NCBI GenBank assembly: GCA_008711295.1
Contig: VUYV01000073.1
Span: 788,894-852,893 of the forward strand
Direction: 5' to 3'
Length of the DNA: 64,000 nt
Source of the DNA: Anarhynchus alexandrinus
Taxonomy: Eukaryota; Chordata; Aves; Charadriiformes; Charadriidae
Positions 37,585-49,560 of the stretch are shown piece by piece. Under the pieces are notes generated by a model that saw nothing but the letters and a program-made list of their open reading frames with translations, had not been told where the DNA came from and ran no database searches. The position numbers were made by a program, and so were the translations under genes. Every line of letters begins with the position of its first letter. Position 1 is the stretch's first letter.

Positions 37585-37625
37585 CAGGTCACTGCAGAGC
37601 CAGGTCACTGCAGGGCCAGGTCAGC
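37585..37625. repeat. Tandem repeat, 16-bp unit x2.5
   Basis: CAGGTCACTGCAGAGC (37585-37600) is followed by CAGGTCACTGCAGGGC (37601-37616) and a partial third copy CAGGTCAGC. Confidence 0.9.
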
Positions 37626-38529
37626 AAACCACTCTTGGTAGTGGTGCGGGGAGCCGTGGGACCACAAAGCCAGGGCCAGAGGTAGCAGGACATTTTAAAA
37701 GCATTGGCTGCATTAGCTTAGTTGTAGCATAAAATTGAGCCTTGGCTGGGTGGCATGGGTGGCCCTCAGGCCAGTCTGTGAAAACCACTGTGCCCCCGGG
37801 TCTGAATCAGGCAGGTCCGTGCTTTGCCAATAGTTGTCAAACCTTCTTTTTTTTTTAAAAACTTCTTCCCAGAAAGTTTATCATCACTTAGCAGCTATCT
37901 TGGTTTAGATCCTTAAAATTCCTTATAATACAAATAATTTTGTCCCATATATAAACCTCATGTAACCTAAATAATCTGAGCAAGATAAGGCCAAAAAAAC
38001 TCAAATTAAAACTCAGGACTTTCAGCCACAGGCCAACACACGAGAAATACTGATTTCCCCCAATGCCTGTGGCCACCACTGTGGAAATGAAGCAATCAGG
38101 GGAGTAATGCCCACATGTGCCCAGCAGCAAACCTCTGCCCCTGCTGCACAGCCCCCAGTTATGGACCTGGCTCTCAACCCTTCGTCCCACCCAAGAGCCT
38201 GGTCCCCCCTCGCCCTGCCTCCATCACAGCTACGGTCAGTCTCAGGTGTGGGGCTCAGCCTCCTCCTTTCCAAAGCCAGAAACGGTCATATGGCCATACA
38301 CTTTCTGACAGTAATGAGATAAAGACACATCATTCAGAAAGGCAACTGATCTCATCCTAAAGACACGAAGCAATGTCAAGCCCACCACCATTATGGTAAG
38401 CTATTTCAATATTCATTTACCACCACTGCTAGGAAACTGGTTTTATTTCAAGGTTGAATTAATTTAACTTCAGCTTACAGATATTGGATCTTGTTACGCT
38501 TTTATACATGACATTAAAACATTGTCCTG
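37626..38529. other. Unique intergenic or intronic DNA, no gene seen
   Basis: Contains a T homopolymer near 37846-37856 and several overlapping short frames around 38107-38360, none with identifiable features. Confidence 0.5.
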
Positions 38530-39560
38530 GATCTCATTTCTCTGTGTAAATATCTATAAACACAGATCAAGTCACCTCTCAGCCCCCGTAAGCCTTATCT
38601 TTGGGGCTTGCCTTCCAACCCTTGGGTCATTTTTGTAGCTCTCCTTTGAATTCTCTGCAGTATTTCACATCTTTCTTGAAGCATGAAAATGAGAAGTGGA
38701 CAAAGTATCGTAATAGCAGTCATTAATTCAAAATCACTTTCCTTCTTTTACTTCATATTCCCTTATTATACATCTGTGGGTTGCATTGGCCAATTTCTCC
38801 CACGGCATTGCGTTAAGTGCTTGTGGTTGGGTAATTATTTGCAATGACCCCTGTGTCCTTCTGCTCAGTACAGCTTTCCAAGAAAGTGCTCCTCATTCTG
38901 TGCAAGTTTTTCAATCAAAAGATAATGCGGTATTAAGTCAAATGGCTTTGAGAAGTAGAAGCGTATATGCCGATGCAGATCTGCGGGCCAGTAATCCTCT
39001 CAAAAAAGGGCAACAGGTTTGTGTGATGAGACATGCCATCCCTGAAACCATGCTGACATTTGCTATAATTTCAGATGTGTCTAGAGCTTAGCTTATTGTT
39101 TGTAGAGTCCTGAATTCACTGTTCTATTATTTTGACCAAGATCTTAATCAAGGTCTTACACTTCCCTGAATCACACTGCTCGCTCCTTGCTTAAGTATCT
39201 GAGTTTTTTCAAGCTCTGCACACCCTGACTCACTCCTTTCAGCCTCTTGGCTACGCATAATCTGAACAGGCTGATTTGATAATTGTCATCTTTAGCAGAT
39301 ATTGCTTCATGCACTTTTTTCTGTACATGAGAGGTTTCCACTTCTGGCTATAACTTCATCTGAGCTGGGCATATCCTCCTGCTCCACCCCACCTACAGCA
39401 CAAAAATCTCTTTGAAAATGTCTGCCTTCTCGAGATCCTATTTACGCATCCACCGTTTGCAAGCAGCAGCGGACCCTTACCTGACCTATGAATTTTTTAT
39501 TCTTAATACCTTCTTATTGCCTTTAGTCATTTAATCCCAAGCTATGTGAGTGATTCCTTT
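38530..39560 (-). mobile_element. Long ancient LINE fragment (L3/CR1-like), reverse orientation
   Basis: The plus strand follows the reverse complement of an L3/CR1-type ORF2 over about 1 kb. Successive matches are GATCAAGTCACCTCTCAGCC (about 38566), GTTGCATTGGCCAATTTCTC (about 38780), ATGCGGTATTAAGTCAAATG (about 38924-38943), CCCTGAAACCATGCTGAC (about 39040) and the 5'-ward part near 39395-39530. The order and spacing fit one element read from its 3' part towards its middle, with an internal deletion around 38830-38900. There is no coding capacity left. Subfamily and exact limits are uncertain. Confidence 0.75.
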
Positions 39561-41099
39561 AGCTCTCTACATCACTGTGCATTATTTACAGCTGTTAGCT
39601 TCACTGTCCTGTCTTTCTTTCAGCCTGGAAATCTTTCCAGCAGCACAACTTGCCCATGTGACTGCAGGACCAAGGCTGAGGGACGCCAGTAGGATTGCAT
39701 GGAACAATGCTCAGTTTGAGGTAATGCTTCCCCCATCACAAATCAGGAAAAGGTTTGAGTTTTTGGAAAACTTTCCCTTTTGAAGTTCCAAATATGCGTG
39801 ATGGATGTTGCTACTTTCTTTACAAGGTCAATGAAACCAGGCTGCTTTCACTGGTGCAGGGGCAGCTGCCAATTTTTAGGTCAGTGATGATCTCATCTTC
39901 GTCAAGCAGAATGAGAAAGGGTATGCGGAGTTGTCATGCGTTCTACTGATACCCGCGCGGCTACTGCAGCATGGAGGTCAATACTAATTTAATCTGCTTT
40001 TGTGACTGCAGTGAAGCCAAGGCACTTCTGCATTAAGAAATCACTCGTCATTTCTGGAAACTCAGGAAATGTTGCTACTGGCCAGAGGAGTCTAGCCGGC
40101 ACGTCCCGAGAGAAAGGTGCACATGATAATGCACTTTTACTGCACATTATATAGAAAGATTAAGAGCACGTAAGATTAGATGCACTTTAATAAATGCTCA
40201 CCAACTCCAACACCAACACCTTTTTAATTCACCACTTGAAAGTGGAGGCTATAACCTTTCGGAGAGCCTGGTCATGATCTGCCATGGTCTAAAAAGTAGC
40301 AATGTCACCTCTTAATGGACAGTGCCTTAGGTGAAACTAATGTCACCAGTGTAGATCGCCACCAAATAGACCAGTCTGGGATGGCCCACGTGAGTGTCCT
40401 TTATTATTGTGATGATGCCCTTCACATCTGGAAAGCAGAAAACTGACGTGGGATCCACCTGTGCCTCCAAGAGCCACGTGCACCACCAGTCCCTCCAGGC
40501 TGGCATTACAGAGACGACCGTCTGCATCATCTGTCTTGAGTGGGACCAGCTGGGAAGCCCTTATGGGCTTTTCTGAGGTTTGCCCCATTAGAAACCAGCA
40601 GCATTTCTCGGTTTCCTACTCCACCACTCTGTGTGTCCTCCCTTCCAGTTGGTTCTTGCAGGTTCTTCGTTCAGATGTCTGATTCAGCACCTGGTGGTGA
40701 TTCGATACCTCCAGATGTGATGATAACATTCTGGTTCTTCTGCTTCTGGTGATGACAAATTGCCAGCCTCTTGCTTTGTTTCTCATGTTCCCTGGGCAAC
40801 TTAACTCCACTGCCAAAGCTTGGAAGATTTGCCATCGTACTGGCCAGATTGAGGAAACTTGTCAGAAAAGCTTTCTTATTTCTGGCCTTTCAGAAGATGG
40901 TCAGCTTTTTCTTATGACGTTTAACTTCCTTCTGTAGAAGGTCTGGTAGCTCCCACTTCGAGGGAACCACAGGTAAGAAGCAAATATGACATGTGGTAGA
41001 GGTCAAAAGAACAGTTAATGCTCTTCCCATCCTGATCGCTGCATTTGTATAAAAAAGCTCTTAAACTCCCAGAGAAAAAAACTCCTGTATGAGGTGTCT
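39561..41099. other. Unique DNA, no gene recognised
   Basis: The minus strand of about 40320-41100 reads in short protein-like bursts separated by stops, but I could not match it to any protein, so no pseudogene is called. No repeats are recognised. Confidence 0.45.
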
Positions 41100-41520
41100 G
41101 TTCAAACTTTATCTTTTTCAAGAGTTACTGGTTCAAATAAACACTTCTACTTTTCTAGAAGTGCTTCCACTTTTAAAAGATACACAAAAAGTCTTAGTGG
41201 CGTTTGACAATATAGAGCAAGAAATTGATACTATTAAAAAAAAAGTTTTAAAAAGGATTAAAAGATAATTATAATAAGGATTAAGAAAAGAAGTAGTAGA
41301 ATATTTTTCTTTTTTCGTTCAATGATTAATTCTCTAGAAAAAAAATCAGACAAAAGATATTTATACTGCCTATAAGCTTAGCTATGAAAAATATGTCTAC
41401 CTTTTTTTTATGGTATTTCAGCTTTTGTTCTGTGGCTTTCAGTTTATTTTTTCAACTACAAATACAAGCTTTCTATTGTCGTTTTGTTCATTGTGGGTGA
41501 ATAAGGGAACTTTAAATGTA
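41100..41520. other. AT-rich stretch
   Basis: This strongly A+T-rich segment has A and T runs (for example around 41236-41262 and 41401-41410). No gene or repeat family is recognised. It could be a matrix-attachment-type region, but nothing specific shows it. Confidence 0.5.
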
Positions 41521-42547
41521 CTTTATGTCATTACAATCCACAAACCAAAGTAATATTAGAGAACTGACAAAGTTGGGTCTTCGACTGTACAATAACTGGA
41601 AATCGTTGTGCATCAGCGCATTAATAGGGCCCCGTTCTGCTACGATTCAAGTTGACGGGATTTTCGCTATCGACTTTTATGAGAGTGGGGTCAGATTATA
41701 TATTGCATGGAATTAAACACCCGACAGGTTTTGTTTTTTCTTTAAGGGCTAATTCTTCACACCAGATTGCTGGGAGCTGCCATGGAAATGGAGAACGAGC
41801 TGCTTCAACTTTTCCTGGCAGTGCCGTGGTTTTGATCTGGATTACAAAGGATCGCTGAACATGAACAGACCTGGTGGCTTTGAAAACCAGCCCCAGAGTG
41901 GCTGTGAGCATATTTTGCCCCACATCCCACCCACTTTCAGTCCACACAGCTGCCTCTCAAATAGCTTGCCCTCGGCCTGTTTGGATGCACCTGGGAGCAT
42001 CCTAACCAACGGAGCAAGCTGGGGCAAGCGTGGTCCCTGCAGCTGCTGCAGAAAGCGCACCTTCAACCCAGGCAGGGGCTGCACTTACAGACTTGCCATA
42101 TGGAAAACAGTCAAGTCTGCTCTTGAGGCTGGTGTTGGCATAGTCAATATTCTCTCTAGAGATTTCTGGGGACCTCTGAATGCTCTCCGTGACCCAGTTC
42201 GGTCTCTGTTGCACCACTGTTTGCCCGTAGCATTACCCTGGTGTAGGTGGAAAGAAAAACACGTTGTCTGCCAGGTTCAGCTGTGGGGAAGGGATAGTTC
42301 CTCCCTGCTCTGAGAGGAGCATGCCCACATACTTTTAGGAGAAGCTGTAAGGAGAAGAACAGAGCTGGGGTATGCAGAAATTAAGGGCTATAAAGCTGCA
42401 GCTAGCACAGATCAGCCACGCTTGAGGGATGTTAGCGATGCTATCCTCGCTTGTGCCAGCCGAGGATCTGCCTTCCAGCATCCTTCTTGGCCATCAGAAA
42501 GGCACAAAACGCAACGTAGCCATGAGCAAAAGAAGAATAACAAAGCG
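41521..42547. other. Unique DNA, no gene seen
   Basis: The longest frame (41861-42313, plus, 150 codons) has no recognised domain and overlaps open minus-strand frames. Confidence 0.5.
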
Positions 42548-42609
42548 CTTTGCTAGCAGCGAGGGTTAGAGAGCTGCACTTTGCTAGCAGCAAGGGTTAG
42601 AGAGCTGTA
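42548..42609. repeat. Recent tandem duplication, 31-bp unit x2
   Basis: Positions 42548-42578 and 42579-42609 are 31-bp copies beginning CTTTGCTAGCAGC that differ at two positions (GAGGG versus CAAGGG context, and GCA versus GTA at the end). The high identity implies a young slippage or duplication event. Confidence 0.95.
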
Positions 42610-42829
42610 TCGGTTCCTTCAATCGCTGCCGGAGTCCCTGCTGCTGGCCTCATCACCTGCCTGTTTCAGGCAATCCCTTCTCTAGGCTGCCTTAGCCATC
42701 TGGTAAGATTACAAACAGAACAAAGCAGCAGCAGAGGAGAAGAAGGAGTTGGGGTGGGGGGAGTCGTTCATCCCGCCTCCCCCCTACGCCTCCTTTTCAT
42801 CCTCTGAATGTGTAAATCCTGGCTGTGGC

Positions 42830-43115
42830 CTGGCTCCTAACAAACTGTGTGTGCAGAGGTAGCCAAGGCCATTTGATTCAGCTCTATTGGAAATCTGATT
42901 TCTCGTTGGTCTTACACAAAGGTCTATTAATTAGGGCTGATAGAGCTTAGTAAAAAATCTGCTTGGCTAGCAAGGGCACTCTCTCGCTCGCTCGCGCTTT
43001 TCTTAGATCTTGCCAAGATCTCAAAAATAGAGGGAGCTTAATTACAGTCAGTGGATTAATCTCCAAGGGAAAGAAATTGTAATTAGCTCTTTGAAATGTG
43101 CCACTTTTTCTTCTG
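42830..43115. promoter_or_regulatory. Candidate conserved developmental enhancer with perfect palindrome
   Basis: This repeat-free block is dense in homeodomain-type cores (TATTAATTAGGG near 42924, CTTAATTACAG near 43037, GTAATTAGC near 43080). It includes a CTCTCTCGCTCGCTCGCGC tract (42980-42998) and a perfect 17-bp palindrome AGATCTTG-C-CAAGATCT at 43005-43021. This is the texture of vertebrate conserved noncoding enhancers. Function and conservation are inferred, not seen. Confidence 0.35.
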
Positions 43116-45669
43116 GGCTTTCAGAGTTTGTCAGTGTGTCTGTCTGTCCTTCTGTAGGACTGGAACAAAGGTAATTCTACACAGCTTTTATGCTCATTTT
43201 TCATCCCAAGCCAGAGGTGCAAATGGCAGCCCAACTTCATAAACATTTCCAGTTGATCTTGAAGAGACTGTTGTTTCCTCGGTTTCTCTCTTAAATCCTG
43301 CTCGATGCTTCCCGTGAGGATATTCTCTTTAGCTGCAGTCACTAGTGGTCCTGCAGCCAAGGCTGTGGAGGTCTTCTGGTGTCTCTTTGAACTCGTACCA
43401 TTTCAGTTCTCTGCTTCATCGGAGTAACAAGGAAAACTTGGTTTTTGACTCCCATTTTGAGCTGTTCATGTAATGGCATGAGCCCATCAGTGATCAATGG
43501 GAAGTGCCTTGTAGTCTGTCGTTTATGTTCATGTTCAAGTAGGTTTGAAGGTGAACGCGGAGTGTTGGGGAGAAAATCTAAAGCCAGAACAAGGCATTGC
43601 AAGAGATTGCAGTGAATTCCCATTTCTCACGCATGGGAATTAGGCATGGGTTTAAAATCACCTTGATAAATGAGAATGTGTCCAGCAAAGACACACCAAG
43701 CACTCTGATTTATAACAGTCATTGAATGCAGTCATGTCCCTGATACACAGCGCCTTTGCTGTTGAGTTTGCATATATGCAAGCTAATTTTCCAGAGATGT
43801 ACATTGGGGTACATCACATATTGGCAGGCAAGATCAAGCTCTTTATGTGTATACACTGGCAGTGTATCAAGGAGAAGAATAAAAAGAGGAAATGAAATAC
43901 TCTCCTATGGGGGAGCGAGTATGGAGGGAGCCTTCAAGATGTATATCCCTTAATCCTTCTGCCTAGTATATCATCATTCCTCAGCAGTGCAGTAAAGCTA
44001 TCCCTTCATTAAGACGCTCAGTCCTAGGGAAGGTGACCCAAACTCCCCTTCCATCCATTTGAATCTTGCTCTGACAGCCAGTGACTTGTTAATTATTAAT
44101 ATGAAATATTTGATGGTACATAGAGCAGCTGAACCCGGTTTAATGTATGCTCAGGGCGACTCTCTGAAGCTGAAATCAGCCATTCTGATGCTTTGGATTT
44201 TTCTACTGAAGTTTTGCCTTTCGCTTCCTCTTTTACTTCTCTGTCTTTCTTTCTTGTGCCTTTGTGCCTTCATGCTGAGTGTCTTCTTTCATCTCAGCGA
44301 TGAACTTACAGGTCTGCATGTCAATTCTATTCCTTTACTTACTGATCAGGCTTAATGGAAAAATAAGAAACGGGATACAAGCCCTGGTTTTGCCCAATCC
44401 CCAGAAACTCTGTTTCTTTCCTCCATCTGAAATGGTTAGTCTGTCCAGTGGTACACACTTTGAAACGCTGCTCATGTCTGCGTACCCCTGGAGTTTGAGC
44501 CGCGGTATTAGCTTCAACTGTAAGTGAAATCACATCACCCAGAGTTAAACATGTGCTACATGTGGTAAATACAGGCTTTGGAAGACTTATCTTCTGGCTT
44601 AGGGCACGCTTTTAGGATGCAAATCTCCTCTTTAGAATTATTTGCTTGCTATGAGATTATGATTTGCTACCTGCGTGCTTTATCGACACATACATTACGG
44701 AGGTCAGAACCACCCGCCCACCCTGGGTGCACCCACGGTTACTTACAGAATCTGTCACTTTATCAAAAACAGAGGGATATCATCTGTTTGACTCCCATGC
44801 AAGCACTTTAGTACTGATTTTTCAAAAGCATTTTCCCGTCTTGGCTCAGGCACCACCTTCACCCTTTTGTTTGTGCAGCATCTCCCGTGTTGATCAAGAG
44901 AATCCACTTTAGTTAACACCCCCACCCCCCACCCCTATTTGCAGCTTCCTATTTTTGTTCACCTTCTTGCGTTTTGCCCTTTTGAGATCCATGAGCCGCG
45001 ATAATACTCGAGGGCTGTGCCAATGCGGCCCAAAATCCAAGCTTAGCCCTGGAGAAAATCCCCCTCCTGACTGGCAGGAGCGAGCCCCAAAGCACCCCTG
45101 TTGTTATTTCCCTCCGAACATGCGAGTCAGCTCAGTTAAAGCCTCTTTGGAAACCTGGCCAGGAGGCCATTCAGCAAAACGTAAACACCACGGCTATTTC
45201 CAGATAGTCCTAATATCAAGCATGGCAAAGACATTGGAATTTGGTAACGCCTGATTGTCTGCTCTTTCTTGTTTACTGTACCGCTTGTACTCATTTTATG
45301 ATCACCAGCGTATACACGTTAGTTATATGCTTATTATCTATGTCCATCCCTCTCTAGGGAAAGATGTGAGCATGTATTTAACCGATATACCATTGTATGC
45401 TGTAATTCTAGCTCATGTTAGGGACCCAGCAGAAGCAACAAGCCCCGGTCCTTGTTTCTCCTCTGCCCATCCAGCAGTCACACTGAACGATGCACGTTGT
45501 TTTTCCTGAGGAATCTCTTTAAGCAGCATCACAAACCAGCAGCATTTGCACGGCAGAGGCAACCTTTGTTCTACTTCCCACAAAGTAAGACTCAGTATCT
45601 GCATGCAAATGCAGAAGGGGAGGTGATTTGGAAAGTATTTTGGAAGAGTTTAGAGAGCAGGATTGAGAT
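43116..45669. other. Unique intergenic or intronic DNA, no gene seen
   Basis: Frames up to 99 codons without features. A C-rich run at 44920-44935 has three G4-type runs on the minus strand. Nothing else is recognised. Confidence 0.5.
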
Positions 45670-45687
45670 TTTATTATTATTATTATT
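45670..45687. repeat. (TTA)n microsatellite
   Basis: Six consecutive TTA/ATT triplets form a short simple repeat. Confidence 0.9.
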
Positions 45688-47009
45688 GGAAATTTGAACA
45701 TTTTCTATCACATTAACTGACTTTACAGCAATTTATTTTGCTGCTATCATAAAGGGAGGTAATGAACCATGAAGTTTCTTCAGGAAATTGTCAGCATCTG
45801 CCTGCAAATAATTTTCAACCACATGTGAGCCATGGAGGAAGAACACAGTGATTCAAAGAAAACTGCTTGTCCTCATCCTAAAGGAAAACCAGCCAGTGTC
45901 ACTGGTGTTTGACACATTTGGGAGAAGGGTCTGTTTTAAAGACATGTCACTGGTATGTAACAATGGAAAATGTAGATGCACGTTAGTCATCTCACAGATA
46001 AGATTAACTCCTTTGAAAGCATATGTTTCCACAGATGGATAATCGTAGTGAAAGAATAATCAATAAAACAAGAAAAAAATTCTACAACCTGCTTTTTATT
46101 CTCTTAGGGATCTCACTTTTTAAAACAATTATCTCTCCGTTATCTGTGACACATCCTTTGTTCCTCACAGTAGGTGCCTAACACCAAATCAAAACCGAAA
46201 CCCATATCTAATCAAAGATAATAGGAAATTTGAAAGATTTCCTTATCAGTTCCAAACACATACAGCATCACGTAGTAGTTATCTGGGATTAGGAAGCTTT
46301 CTGGGTGTGATTCACTGATAGCATTTACATCCTATCTCTGTAGCTTTGGAGACAAACATAGTACTGAAGAATAAAGCAACATCCTCAGGTTGCGATATGC
46401 TGGAAATCTATGGGAAATGGATTCTCCATGCCTTGTGCCTTGTGTGGTCATTTATACAAGTGCAAGGGGAATATAAAATGCAACCAGCTATACGTGAAGC
46501 GCTTCGTTCTCGCTATTCGTGGACGTAATTGACTGTGCAAAGTACCCGGCAGTGAAAAGTCAAGCTCATGTATGTTTTAATCTATAAAAGTTTCCTAGTG
46601 ATAGAAAAGTTGTACTTTTCCTCTATTCAAGCTTTCATTTTATGCAGTTAGGACATCTATCATTCCCTCTCTTGGGTCTTTTCTTCATTGATGTAATAAG
46701 AAAAAAGGGGGTTTAATCTTTTTTTTTTTTCCCTTTACTGACATTATATCATTAAAAGTATCTCAGACCTTGTTACGACTTCACACAAAACACTGGTCAT
46801 TGACGTTTCTCTGACTATGAGAAAGCCAGTGTTTGTCTTCATACCGGGTTCACTGGCCAGAGGAATGACTCGCTAAACTCATCACAAGCAGTGAGTTAGA
46901 ATTCATTGATTTCCTCATTTTCCCCTGTGCTCATCACTTTAACAGCTGAGCATTTCATAACTTTTGAATGGATTTATCTCTGAAGTAGATCAGTAAGGTA
47001 AAGAAATTT
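45688..47009. other. Unique intergenic or intronic DNA, no gene seen
   Basis: AT-rich unique sequence with a poly-T run near 46720-46731. No coding or repeat signal is recognised. Confidence 0.5.
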
Positions 47010-47152
47010 TATTTACTTCCATTTTACTGGCGAAGAACTGAGGCAATGGGAGATTAAGTGACTTGTCACAGGTCGCAAAGGAATCCAATAATGCATCCAG
47101 GAACAAAAGCCAGACCTCTTTAGTATCAGACCAGTGCCTTAGTCACAAGAAC
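47010..47152 (+). mobile_element. MIR-like SINE (core region)
   Basis: The succession CATTTTACTGGCGAAGAACTG, AGGCAATGGGAGATTAAGTG, ACTTGTCACAGGTCGCA, then CAGACCTCTTTAGTATCAGACC and CCTTAGTCAC follows the central and 3' part of the MIR consensus. That consensus reads 'cattttacagatgaggaaactgaggcacagagaggttaagtaacttgcccaaggtcac ... gtgctcttaaccac'. MIR is an ancient tRNA-derived SINE family shared across amniotes. The copy is diverged and truncated at its 5' end. Confidence 0.8.
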
Positions 47153-49255
47153 ATCTTTCTTCTCCTTCTCCCTTAATAACCTCTAACTCATTTCTTCCAC
47201 AGATTCCGTATCTTGCAGCAGTCTGTGTCTCTGTTCACAGCTTGCTTGCTTTTACCATAATCCCATCAAACCCTCCATCTTTCTGGTGCCTTCAAAAACA
47301 TTTCATATTTATTTCTGATATCAATACAAACAAACGATCACAGTATTCTCAATGTAGCGTTATAGCAAACCCGGCATGAAACAGATGGAAGAAATAAAAT
47401 GAGGTGATGATATGCCACTCTAACAATACTGAGAAGACAATATATTGCTAACAACACTCCCAGTCTGCTGCTTCTCTACTGTGTGTGAAAAAAAGCTTTG
47501 TTAACAGAAATCATAGCTAGTTATTTACCAGTATTATGGTTAAGGTTTGCTTTTACTTGGTTTTCAGCTGGGAGAAGGACATGTAGCAATTATTCCTGGA
47601 GTACGTATCTGTAGCATAAAAATAGCAGCAATACCTGCTTTCAGTTGTGCACTGTAGCAGTATTTCCTTCGCCGGCAAGAAGAAGAGAAGGAGAGCTTGT
47701 GGCGCTTAAGTTAGGCAAAGAGGAGAAACACAGTATTTTGGATATGGCTTTATAGATGCTTATCCCATCTTCTACTCCCACTGCAAAAACTAATAAAGCA
47801 TAGCAGCCAACAGGGTAAACAGATGGTGTCCATCAGGATATCTAGGGTCAGCAACAGTCTCTGTTACAGTCACATAGCACCTAGTGAAGTTGATGGGACA
47901 GGGTCTCCAGCGGGCTGCAAAGTAAATCCTCTGGTGCGTGGCTGGTACAAATCATTCCCATTTCAGACATGACTTACGACCAATTTGCACCGGTATCAGT
48001 GAGTAATCAATGCAAAAAGCCATGAAGGCTCACTGCACAGGCAAAGTTTCACTAAGCTTCAAATCAACTGAGGGTAACTTTGTGTGCTGATGTTCTCGCC
48101 TGCACCTGTAACTTGTCCCTCAATGGAAAATATTTCAGTGTTTGACTCCCAAAAAGCATCAAAGATAGATAGTTTTATTCAGCTCCCTCAGCCCTACTCA
48201 TGTACTCCCAATGGGGCAAGGAGTGGAGTAAGAAAATCTCCAGGACTTACAGAAGTGATGTACTCCATCAACCACTTTCATCCAGGCCTGGCACCCAGCA
48301 GGAATCAGCTCAGGAAGCGGAACAGAAAGACAAACTGCTGGAACTACTGAACCTTCAGCTTTTTGCAGCTGGCAGGAGGATTCTCGGGGACCGCCACGTA
48401 CCAGAGCAAACTCATTTTCTCCAACCTTTTTCAAGGTCTGGCTCGACAGAAAACCAGTCCAGAATTGGCAGTGGCAGCCTCAGTGTGGATGAGCATCCAT
48501 GCAGCTCTGTAGCCACAACTGCATCCCGTGGCAGCGGAAGGCCCTTTGCACGGTGCCGCTGAAGGAGCAGCTGCTGGTATGTCACTGCTCGTGGACGCTA
48601 TGTCAAAATCCATTGGAGAAAACCTCAGCCTTTGACTTTGAAGAAGGTATTTCTGGAGAATATGACTATTCTCGTTTATTAATCAGAGTGAGGAAAGATG
48701 GATGTGTTATCCAACTAGTCTGGTAACGTCTATAACATGTTGTTTTCAGGAAGTGCCTTAGGTTTTTAGCAGAAAAGTCTAGAAACCATAACAAAAAAAA
48801 AAAATCCCAGATAATTAGAAACACTAGCATTGGGAGTGATGGCTTTCTCTCGTTATGCTATAAAACAGAGAAACTCGCCTTTACATGAATTTCCAGTAAC
48901 CTCTGTTTTTCTTAGTCTTTTATACACGCTGTCCTCATAATATTTTTATAGGATGCGACAAAGAAACTATTTCAATAAAGCTTTTCTTTCTTCATGTACT
49001 GAGGAACTATAACTTTTCATTTAGCCTTTTAAGATATGACACATCTTTTGACACTTTCTGACTCCCGGTACAAGGCAAAGGCAACTTCTGAGCTTGTGTT
49101 TTGGTTTTCCTTGTCTTTTTGATCTGTTTAGCTGAGCCCTTGTCAGTTGAGAAAGAATTTTTAACTCATACGTTTCTGGATGCTGTAAAAAATTGCTTCT
49201 CAGTAACACCATAACTGCTGCGGTTAAGAGCTGCAGCAGAGCTCTCTTTTCCACT
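47153..49255. other. Unique DNA, no gene recognised
   Basis: Overlapping frames at 48084-48726 (plus, up to 120 codons) show no domain. A phrase near 47878-47910 (AGTGAAGTTGATGGGACAG) recalls generic old sauropsid repeats but is not assignable. Confidence 0.45.
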
Positions 49256-49560
49256 ACATAGGACTGGACTCTGTGTATCCTTTAGTCCTCCTTGATTTGT
49301 CTATAATGCCCCACTTATCAAAGTTTTCCATGATAAGCTCCCTTTAATAACTTTCTTATTTATTACTCTTTATGATCCTGGCTATTGGCTTTTATCAATA
49401 ACACAATCCCATCTGCTCTAAAGATATCACTAATTCCACAGATAAAGATAGGCTTACTGGTCTTTCCCTTCCTTGGTCCTTACGCGCTTTTTCATCTACT
49501 TTAGAGCGAAACCCATAAATACCCAACTCCCTAATATATTATTTTTCCTTTTCTCTGCTA
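49256..49560 (-). mobile_element. Possible very old CR1/L3-like fragment, reverse orientation
   Basis: Only local resemblance is seen. GATAGGCTTACTGGTCTTTC (49448-49467) and surrounding words such as ATCACTAATTCCACAGATAA follow the reverse complement of the CR1/L3 segment whose consensus reads 'tgtcaggctgactggcctata'. The rest is too diverged to be sure. Confidence 0.3.

Noticed and set aside
40320..41100. Possible minus-strand processed pseudogene
   Set aside because: Short protein-like bursts only; no parent gene could be recognised, no poly-A tail or target duplication seen.
44920..44935. C-rich run as a minus-strand G-quadruplex
   Set aside because: Only three long G runs on the minus strand with single-base loops; the fourth run needed for a standard motif is missing.
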